In this document: positions 22,704 to 32,919 of the stretch, piece after piece
Layout: the number at the start of each line of letters is the position of its first letter
Position numbering within the stretch: position 1 is the first letter of the stretch
Source: Nemophila menziesii
Taxonomy: Eukaryota > Streptophyta > Magnoliopsida > Boraginales > Hydrophyllaceae
NCBI GenBank assembly: GCA_029959085.1
Contig: JARWIR010000008.1
Coordinates: forward strand, 17,966,001-18,030,000
DNA length: 64,000 bases
Direction: 5' to 3'
Translations under genes and position numbers: made by a program
Notes under the pieces: model-generated
Database searches by the model: none
Told to the model about the DNA's origin: nothing
What the model saw: only the letters and a program-made list of their open reading frames with translations

Positions 22704-23752
22704 TGGATTCTCCAAGATATGATATAAATATAGTACCACTTAGATGGAGGGAAGAATGTCGAGCAATAGTAGTACAAGTAGTTTGTTTAATGGTTTATTA
22801 GTTTAGTCGTATAAACAATCATATACTACAATTCCTTGTTCTATGATGAACTCTAAGAGAAAGAGTTCGAGAAGAAATAATGGGTAGAATTATAGAGATC
22901 GAAACATGTCATAACATAGTAAGAATGCGTTCACAAACGTTTTCAAAATCTGTAATTTATTAGAAAGAGATGTCGGGCTTAAAGCAACTAAACAAGTCAA
23001 TATTGAAGAAAAAGTTGCAAAAACACTTTATATGCTAGGCCATCATGCAAAAAATCATGTGGTACAATTTTGGTTTTTACGCTCTGGGGAAACAATTAGT
23101 CCTCACTTTCATCGGGTATTAAGATCCATTGTAGAGTTAGAGGAGAAATTTTTGAAATAACCTGATGGTGCATATTCGAGCAGAAATACTTGGAAGCAAC
23201 CGATTCTATCCTTACTTTAAGGTGAAATATATTATAATTTTAAGTATATATTTTATATTATGTTTATTATGAAAATTTCTTTAGTTTATAATTATGATAT
23301 GATATAATTACATGACTGTATTGGGGCAATAGATGGAACTCATGTTTGTGTTAAAGTGTTTGGTGAAGCTGCTACTAGAAATCGGGGTAGGAAAGAATAT
23401 CCTACCCAAAATGTTTTGGCTGCACATATGTTTGACTTACAATTTACATATGTTTTACCTGGATAGGAAGGGACTGCATCTGACTCGCGTATCATAAAAG
23501 ATGCCCTTTCAAGGGATGATAAACTCATAATTCCATCAGGTAATTAATTGATAAAATAATAAAATGGGATATAAATATTTTATTTTTATGTATATAATTA
23601 ATGAGAATTTTGTATAATAGGAAAATTCTATCTAGTTGAAGCTGGATTTATGTTGAGAAGTAGACTCATTGCTCCTTATAGAGGGGTTTGTTACCACTTG
23701 AAAGAATATTTAACAAGGGATCCACTACAAAATTCTAGAGAGTTGTTCAATC

Positions 23753-24097
23753 TGTTGATAATTAAACTTGATAAATAAAATGTATATAGACTACTTGTAT
23801 TAAGATAATCTAATGTATTTAGGAGCATTTGAAAAGTCATCTGGTAGATAAATGAATCTAGACAGATCGATGGCCTACCGGCTCAGTGACTCAAGACAGA
23901 TCGTTGGACTTTTGAGTAGTTTGAAAGTCATAGGATATTAAGAGTTTGAATCTTTATTCTTAGTATCTAAGTAGTATATGTAGTATTCTACTAGTATAAA
24001 TAACAGTAGTATGTAGTATTGTAGTTCATCAGCAAGAAAAAAACTGTAAGGAAAACTATGGTTAAAGTTTATATAATCTCCTGTCTAGTACATCTTC

Positions 24098-24184
<87 letters not shown>

Positions 24185-24217
24185 CCTCTATAATTATTTT
24201 TCTATCAGCTTCCAACA
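23753..24217 (+). repeat. Copia-B 5' LTR
   Basis: Starts TGTTGATAATTAAACTTG and ends CTTCCAACA. A TATA box (TATAAATA) lies at about 23996-24003. A long AT microsatellite occupies the R/U5 region, 24104-24181. Confidence 0.93.
24104..24181. repeat. (AT)n microsatellite, ~78 bp
   Basis: Uninterrupted AT dinucleotides within the Copia-B 5' LTR. The matching site in the 3' LTR has instead been invaded by about 300 bp of other sequence. Confidence 0.97.
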
Positions 24218-24220
24218 AAC

Positions 24221-24232
24221 TGGTATCAGAGC
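24221..24232 (+). other. Copia-B primer-binding site (iMet tRNA)
   Basis: TGGTATCAGAGC lies three bases after the LTR end and is complementary to the 3' end of initiator-Met tRNA, the usual primer for plant Copia elements. Confidence 0.95.
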
Positions 24233-24241
24233 CTAGTTGAT

Positions 24242-27200
24242 ATGGCAACCGTAAGTGGAGGCATGCCATTTCCAAAACTAACGAAGAGTAATTACGAGAG
24301 GTGGAGCATTCAAATGAAGGCATATCTTGGTGGACAAGATGCGCGGGATGACATTGAAGAAGGATATGTTGAACCAGAGGGACTGGCTGCTCTTAGCCAA
24401 GCCCAAAAGAAGGCTGCAAAAGATGCTAGAGTGAAAGACCAAAAGGCTCTTTCTCTCATTCAACTGAGTATTGATGATTCCATCTTTGAGAAGATAGCAC
24501 AAGACACTACCTCTTATAGGGCTTGGGTAGTTCTCCATAATATGTTCTAAGGAATTGATAGGGTGAAGAAGGTTCATCTCTAGAGTCTTCGAGGTGAGTT
24601 CGAGACTTTGAAAATGAAGGATACATAGTCAATATTTGATTATGTATCAAGAATTCATGCAGTCATAAATCAACTTCAAATGAATGGTGAAAATTTACCT
24701 GAAAAACGTGTGGTTGAGAAGATTCTTCGATCGATTGATCCAAAGTTTGATCACGTTGTTGTAGCCATCGAGGAGTCCAATGATGTGGAAACATTGATTG
24801 TTGACGAGTTAACAGGAAAATTACAAGTCCATGAAGAAAAGATAAAAAGGAGGATAAAATAGCCAATCGACCAAGCTTTGCAAGCAAAAGTGAATATTAA
24901 AAATGATGGTAATACAAGTAACCAAGGCTGGCGTGGTCGAGGAAGAGGGCGCGGTCGAGGACGTGGTCGAGGTCGTGATAGCCAAGCCACATGGTATGAC
25001 AATGAAGCAAAAGTCGAGTCCAAATCAACTAGAGAACGAGGAAGATGAGGCTTCTATAAACAACAAGACAAGAAATCTATAGAGTGCTCAATTGTCATAG
25101 ATTTGGATACTATTTGCATGAGTGTTATGATGGACCTTAAGAAGGAAAAGAAAAATCTCATCTTGCAGAAGAGAAAAAAGAAGATGAGACACTTTTATTG
25201 GCGTACAAGGCGTCAATGGAAGAGAACAAATCTGAATGGTACCTCGATACAGGTGCAAGCAATTATATGTGTGGAAATAAAAGCATGTTCGTCGAGATGG
25301 ATGAATCTGTAAGTGGTAATATAACTTGTGGTGATATGTCAAAAACTCCAGTCAAAGGCAGAGGAAAAATCATGATCAATTAAAGAACGGTGAACATCAG
25401 TTTATTTCTGATGTTTATTTTGTTCTAGGAATGAAGGCAAATATCTTGAGTATGGGTCATTTAATGGAGAAAGGCCACACTATGCAGTTAGAGGACAAGA
25501 GTCTGTATTTGAAAAGTGGTGATGGGACCTTAATTGCAAAAGTTCCAATGACTAGCAATCAGATGTTCATAATGAACATCCACCATGATGAAGCAAAGTG
25601 TTAAAGTCATGTTATGAAAATCCATCCTTGTTGTGGAATTTGAGGCTCGGACATCTCAACTTTGATGGGTTAAAAGTGATGTCGTCTAAGTATATGGTAA
25701 AAGGATTACCTCAAATCGATCAACCAGATCAACTATGTGAAGGATGTCTTGTTGGTAAACAACATCTGAGAGTTTTTCCTAAGGAATCTATGTCAAGTGA
25801 AAAACAACCATTGGAGTTAATTCATGTTGATGTATGTGGGTTGATCGATCCTACCTCATTTGGAAAGAATAGATATTTTTTTCTATTTATTGATGACTAT
25901 AGTCGGAAGTTCTGGGTTTACTTTTTGAAGACCATATCAAGTTGGTGAGATCTAATCGAGGAGGAGAGTTCACATCAAATGAATTCAAGGAGTTTTGCGA
26001 TAAGAACGGTATTCATAGACCTCTCACTGTTCCATATTCACCATAACAAAATGGAGTTATGGAAAGAAAGAATCGAACAATTATGAATATGGTTCGGTCC
26101 ATATTGAAGAGTAAAAATTTGCCAAGAGAGTTTTGGGCCGAGGTTGTTGATTGTGCTGTGTATCTCTCGAATCGTTGTCCGACAAAAAGCATCGAAGATA
26201 AAACCCACCAGGAGGTCTGGAGTGGATACAAGCCGAGCATATCATATTTGAGAGTCTTTGGAAGCATTGCACACATGCATGTACCAGATCAGCAGCGGAA
26301 GAAGCTGGAAGATAAAAGTCAAAAGTTTATCTTTGTTGGGTATGATCATTCATCGAAGGGTTATGGATTTTATAATTCTATTGAGAAGAAGAGGAGAACT
26401 AGTCGAGACGTTGTGTTTGATGAAAGAAGTTCGTGGTAACGGAGTTCACAATAAATTAAAAATTTATTTTCTTACCGAACGAGGAAAGTAGTGATGATGA
26501 AGAGAACGATAAAGAGGAGCCGATTACTCCACCTTTACCGAGTCCATACTCGTCAGAACGAGAAAGTTCTGGAAGTGAACGCTTCCAAAAGATGAGATCA
26601 TTGCAAGAGATCTATGATCTCAATCAGAACCCAAATATATTTTGTTTATTCGCAGATACCGATCCTATAAGTTATGAGGAAGCAAGTAGAAATGATAAAT
26701 GGAGAGACTCCATGAATGAAGAGATTTTTGCTATCGAAAACAATAAAACTTTGGAGATGACTACTTTGCCTCTGGAGCACAAACCTCTCGGTGTGAAGTG
26801 GGTTTACAAAATCAAGAAAATGCAAAAGGAGAAATTGAAAGGTACAAAGCAAGAGTCGTGGTAAAGGGTTACAAACAAAGAGTAGGGATTGATTACGATG
26901 AAGTCTTTGCCCATGTTGCTTGATTGGGGACAATCAGATTTCTTATTTCCTTGGCAGCACTAAAGAAGTGGAAGATTTATCAGATGGATGGTAAATCAGC
27001 ATTCTTGAATGGCAACCTTGTAGAGAAGGCGTATATAGAGCAACCACAAGGATATTTTATTAAAGGGCATGGAAATAAGGTGTTAAAATTGAAGAAGGCC
27101 TTATATGGGTTGAAGCAAGCCCCTAGGGCTTCAATAATTGCCCACACGAGCATGTTTTCTATAATTGCCCCTAGTCGCATAGATCAACATTTTCAGAAGA

Positions 27201-28195
27201 AGGGCTTCAATAATTGCCCACACGAGCATGCTTTCTATGTCATGAAGAATGAAAAAGGCGATATCTTAATATTTTGTCTCTATGTCGATGATTTCATATT
27301 TTCAGGAAACAACGATGACATGATTGCCTCATTTAAGAAAGAAATGACTGAGGAGTTTGAAAAACAGACATTGGGTTGATGTATTATTATCTTGGGATCA
27401 AGGTGCAACAAAGTAGTGAGGGAACTTTCATCTGTCAAGAAATTTATGCCAGGGAAGTTCTAAAGAAATTCAAAATGGAGAATTGCGAGTCAATTAACAC
27501 CCCGATCGATGTAGGTGAGAAGTTATCTAGGCATATTGGTGGTGAATAAGTTGATCCAACCTTATTCAAAAGCTTGGATGGGAGCCTAAGGTACTTAATA
27601 TGCACTAGACCAGATTTCTATACGCAGTTGGTCTTGTTAGTCGATCTATGGAGAACCTTACCATCTATCACTTTAAAATAGCAAAGAGGATTTTCCGATA
27701 TATTGAAGGTTCTATAGATCATGGAATATTATATCATATTTCTGGAAATTTGAAGTTCGTAGGATATAGAGAAAGTGATTGGGCTGGAGATATTGATGTC
27801 GCATGAGTACAACATGTTTTGTTTTCTACTTTGGTGAATCAACTTTTACTTGGAATTCAAAGAATAAACCAATTGTCACATTGTTAACACGTGAAGCTGA
27901 ATACGTGGCTGCAACGTCGAGTGTGTGTCATGCACTTTGGCTAAGAAATTTGCTTAAGGAGTTGGGATTTAATCATGTTGAATCAACTGATATTCATGTT
28001 GATAACAAGTCAGCCATTGCCTTAGCAAAGAATCTAGTCTTTCACGATAGAAGTAAACACATCGATACTCGTTTTCACTTCATCAGGGAATGTATTGCAA
28101 AGAAGGAGGTTCAAGTCAAGTATGTGAAGACCGATGATCAAGTGGCAGACATCTTCACAAAGCCTTTAGAAAAGACGTGTTCGAGAAGTTGAAGA
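24242..28195 (+). pseudogene. Copia-B gag-pol polyprotein, decayed
   Basis: Gag starts ATG 24242 (FPKLTKSNYERWSIQMKAYLG). The RNA-binding part is RG-rich (24930-24980), and the protease is seen as [13 protein letters not shown] (~25240). GAG-pre-integrase and integrase appear as LWNLRLGHLNFDGL (~25630), DDYSRKFWVYFLK (~25895) and MERKNRTIMNMVRSIL (~26060). RT appears as WVYKIKK (~26800), QMDGKSAFLNGNL (~26980) and the catalytic LYVDDFIFSG (~27280). RNase H has AEYVAATS, HVDNKSAIALAKN and DIFTKPLE (~27890-28170). More than ten stops or frameshifts break the frame. Several are C-to-T type (CAG/CAA to TAG/TAA, CGA to TGA), e.g. at 24860, 26045 and 26921. A short segment of the RT is duplicated at 27127-27230. 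Confidence 0.93.
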
Positions 28196-28223
28196 GTCGT
28201 CTTGGAATGCGAGCATCAAGTTT

Positions 28224-28232
28224 AAGGGGGAG
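28224..28232 (+). other. Copia-B polypurine tract
   Basis: AAGGGGGAG directly abuts the 3' LTR start TGTTGATA and would prime plus-strand DNA synthesis. Confidence 0.9.
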
Positions 28233-28927
28233 TGTTGATAATTAAACTTGATAAATACAATGTATATAGACTACTCGTAGCAAGATAATTCAATGTATTT
28301 AGGAGCATTTGAAAAGTAATCTGGTGGATAAATGAATCAAGACAGATCGATGGCCTACCTGCTCAGTGAATCAAGACAGATCGTTAGACTTTCGAGTAGT
28401 TTGAAAGTCATAGGATATTAAGAGTTTAAGTCTTTATTCTTAGTATCTAAATAGTATATGTAGTATTTTACTAGTATAAATAGCAGTAGTATTGTATTTC
28501 ATCAACAAGAAAAAAGTGTAAGGAAAACTAGAGTTAAAGTTTATATAATCTCATGTCCAATACTTCTTCATATCTATATTATATTTCAGAGTTTTTTCTA
28601 CGGTCCAGATTTACCCGCATAAGTGGTGGCCAGGATTAAATCTGGCCAAACATAAGTGGTGACCATGATTTAATCTAGCTAAACATAAGTGGTGGCCAAG
28701 ATTGATTCAAGCCCCACTTATTAATAATTATTTTTTTGAACCTGGGTTCGATTCTTGTCAACGGAATTTATTTTTGCTTTAGTGTCTTCAGACACGGGTT
28801 TTTTTTTGAACCTAGGTTCAATTCCTGTCAACGGAATTCATTTTTGCTTTAGTGTCTTCAGACACGGGTTTTACCTAGTATATAGATATATCTCCCTCTG
28901 TAATTACTTTTCTATTAGCTTCCAACA
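28233..28927 (+). repeat. Copia-B 3' LTR with internal insertion
   Basis: Begins TGTTGATAATTAAAC and ends CTTCCAACA like the 5' LTR, but is 695 bp long because about 300 bp (28587-28883) replace the AT microsatellite. Numerous substitutions against the 5' copy indicate age. Confidence 0.9.
28587..28883. repeat. Insertion with two nested tandem repeats in the Copia-B 3' LTR
   Basis: Three imperfect copies of a ~32-bp unit containing AACATAAGTGGTGGCCA (about 28612-28712) are followed by two copies of a 70-bp unit (28731-28800 and 28801-28870), each with a B-box-like GGGTTCGATTC or its variant and ending CTTCAGACACGGGTT. It could be a SINE or a MITE with internal amplification. I do not recognise the family. 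Confidence 0.7.
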
Positions 28928-29130
28928 CAATCACCGACACTCGTTGTTGCATAATGCTATTGAAAGAGAATTTGGGGTTGTAAAGAAGCGATTTCCTATC
29001 ATATCAAGTTCAAGGAACCCACACATGGAATTAAAACCCAAAATTCTATCATTTTAGCATGTTGTTTAGTGCACAATTACTTAATGGGTGTGGAACCCGA
29101 CGAACAATCAATAGCCGAGGTAGATGAAGA

Positions 29131-29492
29131 ACTTATGATTTCAACCCAACTCAGCAAAATATAAATTTGGATGAGGAAGAGGAGAGTTGGTGCGAGGCAG
29201 TATAGCTAAAACACTGTGGAATGATTATGAGACATGATTTTTGAAATATAATATGCGGTATGAATTTATGTATTAATGTGTGAATTTTTTATTTAAATAA
29301 AAAACCAGTATGCAGTATATTTGTGTAATTCTGAATTTTAATATGTACTATATTTTTGTTGTCATATTTTATGTGTCTTCATATGAAGTTGTAATGTGTT
29401 CAAACTAAATTTTTATTTTTATATACCGTCTTCATATTTTTCTAATATTATGTGTTATTAAAGTTTATTTTAATTACTTTTTATTTATGTAG
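29131..29492. other. Spacer between the two Harbinger genes
   Basis: AT-rich sequence between the end of the transposase remnant and the start of the Myb/SANT-like remnant. No feature is seen. Confidence 0.5.
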
Positions 29493-30390
29493 TCATGTCG
29501 ATGTTGGAAGGAAGCATGTTGTGGACCTCAATAATGGACGATGCCCTTGTTGAGACTCATTGCATCAGCATAACACTAGAAATAGGGTAAATTGGACTTT
29601 TATCACCAATACATATCGTAATATTATGCAAGAAGTTTGGAGAAATCAGGTATGCATATTAACAAGGACAAGGTACAAAGGAAGACCATAAAAAACAATC
29701 GGGCCAAATGCTTTGATGTGTTGAAGAATGGAATCAGTGGTTTTGCATGGAATCTAGTAACAAAACCGTGGAGTGCTAAACCTGAGGTTTGGAAAGGCTG
29801 ATAGAGGTGTGTTGTAATAATTGATAGATTATTTTTATCACTTGTTAGAGATAATTGTAAAATATAATATATACTATAATATTGTTGAATTTTTTAGGCT
29901 AAACCACATGCTAAGGAATGGATGACGAAACTGATTCCTCACTATGAAGAACTGCTTATTTTCTATGGGAATGACTGGGCAACTGCATTATAACAAAGAA
30001 AAATAAAGGTATCTAATGAGTATATGTCTAATATAGTTGATATTTACACCATGGTTATCCAAAATGAGGCTAGCATAGGCTGTGTTGGTAGCTGCCCGGA
30101 TAATTCTGCAACAACGGTCGTGGGAGTTGATGAGGTTCGCTAAAAAAGCACTGAGAAAATTACTTGCAAGAAGGCCAAGAAGTTAAAGAAGGCGGCTCAA
30201 ATTGTCTCTACTTTTTCAAAGAGGCATTCATGCCAGTTGCTGAATCTTTGAAGGAAGGAAATGCCGCTTATACTAAAGCTAAACAAAGTTTCCATTGAGG
30301 GAAGAACAAGTCTGTGAATTCATTAAGGAACTAGACATTAAGTCTGATATGTTTGAGAAAGTGTATGCGTTTCTTCTTAACATGCCTGAT
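29493..30390 (+). pseudogene. Harbinger second ORF (Myb/SANT-like DNA-binding), decayed
   Basis: Translations in two frames contain WTSIMDDALVE, NRAKCFDVLKNGISGFAW, SAKPEVWK, then after a probable intron KPHAKEWMTKLIPHYEELLI and IFYGNDWATAL. This is the order seen in plant Myb/SANT-like proteins that accompany PIF/Harbinger transposases and help target DNA and import the nuclease. The C-terminal part (EQVCEFIKELDIKSDMFEKV) runs into an Athila-like LTR at 30391. Several frameshifts and stops are present. Confidence 0.7.
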
Positions 30391-31898
30391 TGATGTCTCC
30401 CTATTTGTGATGAATTAATATTAGTTGGAGACATCATTTTTAGTGATTTAGGAAGTCTTTGAGTCAATTTTCTTGAGAAATGCTACACTTTCCTATTTTG
30501 AGTCTTGATTTAGTAAATTATTGTTTTTAGAGCATATTGGGTTTAATTATTTATTTAGTGTGAAGCTTTAAAGATAATTATGGAGATTAATTAGATTACA
30601 AGTCAAAGACTATAGATAAGGAAAGAATATCTTGAGGAAATCTGGAGATAGAAGGAAACAGAGTTCAATTATGAAAAGGAAAAGCTGTCAAATAAATCTG
30701 AATTTCCGCACCTACGTCTAAAGAAGTGGCGATAACTCCAAAAGCGGGCCGATTCTGGAAGATCCATTTCAAAGAGACGTAGATAATTCCATGAGGATTC
30801 TTTTGATATCTTATGGGTCAAAAACGGTCCAGTAACGAAGAAGATATGGTAAAAACAAGTCAGCAGTAATTATCCTTATCTACCTACGAATTTGAGTTGG
30901 GCTTGGAGTCCATTACATTCCTTCTCCTTCAAGAAAAACGAATTAGGGTTCCTAAACACCTATAAATACACCCTTATACCATTTTAAACATGTCCTTGCT
31001 CGTTTCACGCTTAGGCTTAGTCCTTACTTGTATTTTCTCTGTTTTAAATAATAGCTTAGTCCTTTAAATTAATATTCATCCTTAGAATCAAGCTATTCAT
31101 CCAAGAAGCAAGCTGACCTATAAAGGAAGACAAGAAGAAGAAGTTGGAGAGTGACAAACTCCTCTTCTACATCTCACCTTCTCTATATTTAGGGTATTTA
31201 GCTATAGATTTATGCTCAACCATATTTCTAAACTTTTATTCAGTAAGTTTTACTTTTAATTGTTGGGTTATTATTTTGTCTTAAATTCATAAATACTATT
31301 TGTTATTTTAATTGATTGAGCTTGGCGTATATTGTTTTTATGTGTTTTGACTTATTGTTTCATCCCTAGATTTGGCCAATCTTAGGATTAATCTTAGTTA
31401 TTGACAACACCACATAATCGTCTAGTTTTGATCCTTTGCCTAACTAGATAGCCATAAGGGTTTGATTTAATCACCAATCATTACTTAGGAATCCTTGGTA
31501 GTGGAGAGGTTGCTCCTAAGCCTAATAGAGGCTAGGTAGAATTTAGAATCCTGGTTAATATATAATGTTTAATCTGTGACAGGTTAGAATAACAACTTAG
31601 TAAGATAGACTCATATTAGTGACCCTAATATATTAGACTTACAACCGTATTTATTTATCTGCATTCTTTATTATTTATTCATATCAGATAGTTATTCATA
31701 TTATTCTCTTTTTATATAAAAATCTAAATTAATCTACGCTTGTTAAATATAAATAGATCTAACGGATCAAATCCCTGCGAACGAACTTAACTTATCATTA
31801 AAACTTGCAAACGATATGTGATACTTGCAGTGAGTTCTGTGGTTCTCAAGGGTGTGTGCTCTTTATTATTATCTTTATTTATCTATTATTTTATCACA
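30391..31898 (+). mobile_element. Athila-like solo LTR
   Basis: Starts TGATGTCTCC with its hairpin partner GGAGACATCA about 45 bases later and ends TTATCACA, about 1.5 kb. A good TATA box (CTATAAATA) lies at about 30959-30967. No primer-binding site or gag follows, so it is read as a solo LTR. The flanks are CCTGA on the left (one base inside the expected edge) and CCTAA on the right, a 4-of-5 target-duplication candidate. Confidence 0.65.
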
Positions 31899-31975
31899 CC
31901 TAACTTGGATCTCCGCTTGAGAGGAGAAAGAAATTAATGATGTTATTTATGTTTGGTGAAAGGTCATCTTCAAAA

Positions 31976-32207
31976 GTTCCCGTTTGGAAGTGTTTTTTTG
32001 GAAAATTACTTAAAAGTTCTTTTAACATTTTAAGAGTTTTTTTTATCTTGAAAAACACTTTTATGAGAAGCACCAAATTGGTGCTTCTTGAAAAAAGCAC
32101 TTAAAATAATTTTAGATTTTAAAATTATTTTTTATAATTTTTTTGAATTCTAAATTTTATTTAAAAAGCGTTTTTTTACTTTAAAATAAGCACTTCTAAA
32201 CGAGCTC
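31976..32207. mobile_element. Short MITE with strong central hairpin
   Basis: The left end CCCGTTTGGAAGTG and the right end CACTTCTAAACGAGC are imperfect inverted repeats. Near the centre AGAAGCACC..GGTGCTTCT (32066-32088) is a perfect dyad. At 232 bp without coding capacity it looks like a fold-back MITE. No clear target duplication. Confidence 0.6.
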
Positions 32208-32700
32208 TTAATGACGTGTGTCTTTTGTTAATTACTAGTACCTCACTTGTTAGTCTACTAATTATCTTTTGGGTGTAATATATGAAGTTTTTTGGATATA
32301 ATGATTCTTTCATATGATAGTTTAATCATTTTCTTTTGATATTTATGTAGGAGCCTTTGTTGATTAATGACATTTTATTTGTAAGCGTCCAACTTATATA
32401 GTACTTTTTGTAATATTACTTTACTGGATATCAAGGTTTGATGATGTATTTTGTAAACAATAACATTTAAAATGGCTCTATTAAAATGATGTTATTCCAA
32501 AGTTGATATATTATATTTTAAATTATTACAGCTATTGTGGTGATAGTATATTATATTGATTTCTCTATGAAATTTTTGAAAAGGATAATTTTTCATGACC
32601 TGCTATGATATCTGGTTATCCATATGATAATTGTGGTGACGGGTGATGTATGGTTTGGATATGGTGTTGTTCTCAAGGTATATATCGTTCTCCAATTCTT
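32208..32700. other. AT-rich region without recognised features
   Basis: May include the Harbinger 3' region and the 5' UTR of LINE-B, whose start I cannot fix. No open frame of note. Confidence 0.4.
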
Positions 32701-32919
32701 GCAAAGGAAACTTTTGTTTTGCCGTCTTCAAACGTCCATATATAACGAAAGTGATTTTTATTTATGATTCTTTTAAAAAATCGAAAATTAAAGAAATATT
32801 GAAGAAATAAATGAATAAAAATAGAGAGATTACACCAAGATGATGAAAGGTTGTATTCTGTTGTATTTTTTACCTTCTGAAAATTTTCTTGCCTTTTTGG
32901 TGTGGATAACGGTCTGCTG

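Larger units (their letters stand above)
23753..28927 (+). mobile_element. Copia-B, complete but decayed Copia retrotransposon
   Basis: Bounded by TGTTGATA ... CCAACA LTRs, with perfect 5-bp target duplication CAATC at 23748-23752 and 28928-28932. It holds 5' LTR, PBS, gag-pol remains, polypurine tract and 3' LTR in the right order. The LTRs differ at roughly 25 positions in the ~350 comparable bases by eye, so it is an old insertion. Confidence 0.95.
22704..29130 (+). pseudogene. PIF/Harbinger transposase (HARBI1-like DDE), split by Copia-B
   Basis: Starts MDSPRYDI at 22704. After early stops, blocks recognisable as the plant Harbinger nuclease follow: TCHNIVRMRSQTFSKSVN (~22930), LRSGETISPHFHRVLRSIVE (~23090), DCIGAIDGTHVCVKV with the first catalytic Asp (~23310-23350), YVLPG*EGTASDSRII with the second Asp (~23450-23495), and FYLVEAGFM (~23630). 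Two introns can be seen, about 23222-23313 (acceptor AG lost) and 23541-23621 (GT..AG). Copia-B interrupts the gene at 23748; the frame resumes at 28928 with RHSLLHNAIEREFGVVKKRF. Stops, including TGG to TAG at the conserved Trp, inactivate it. The enzyme would cut and paste Harbinger elements at TTA/TAA. Confidence 0.85.

Noticed and set aside
24058..24323. Two overlapping open frames of alternating Ile-Tyr on opposite strands
   Set aside because: They are translations of the AT microsatellite in the Copia-B LTR.
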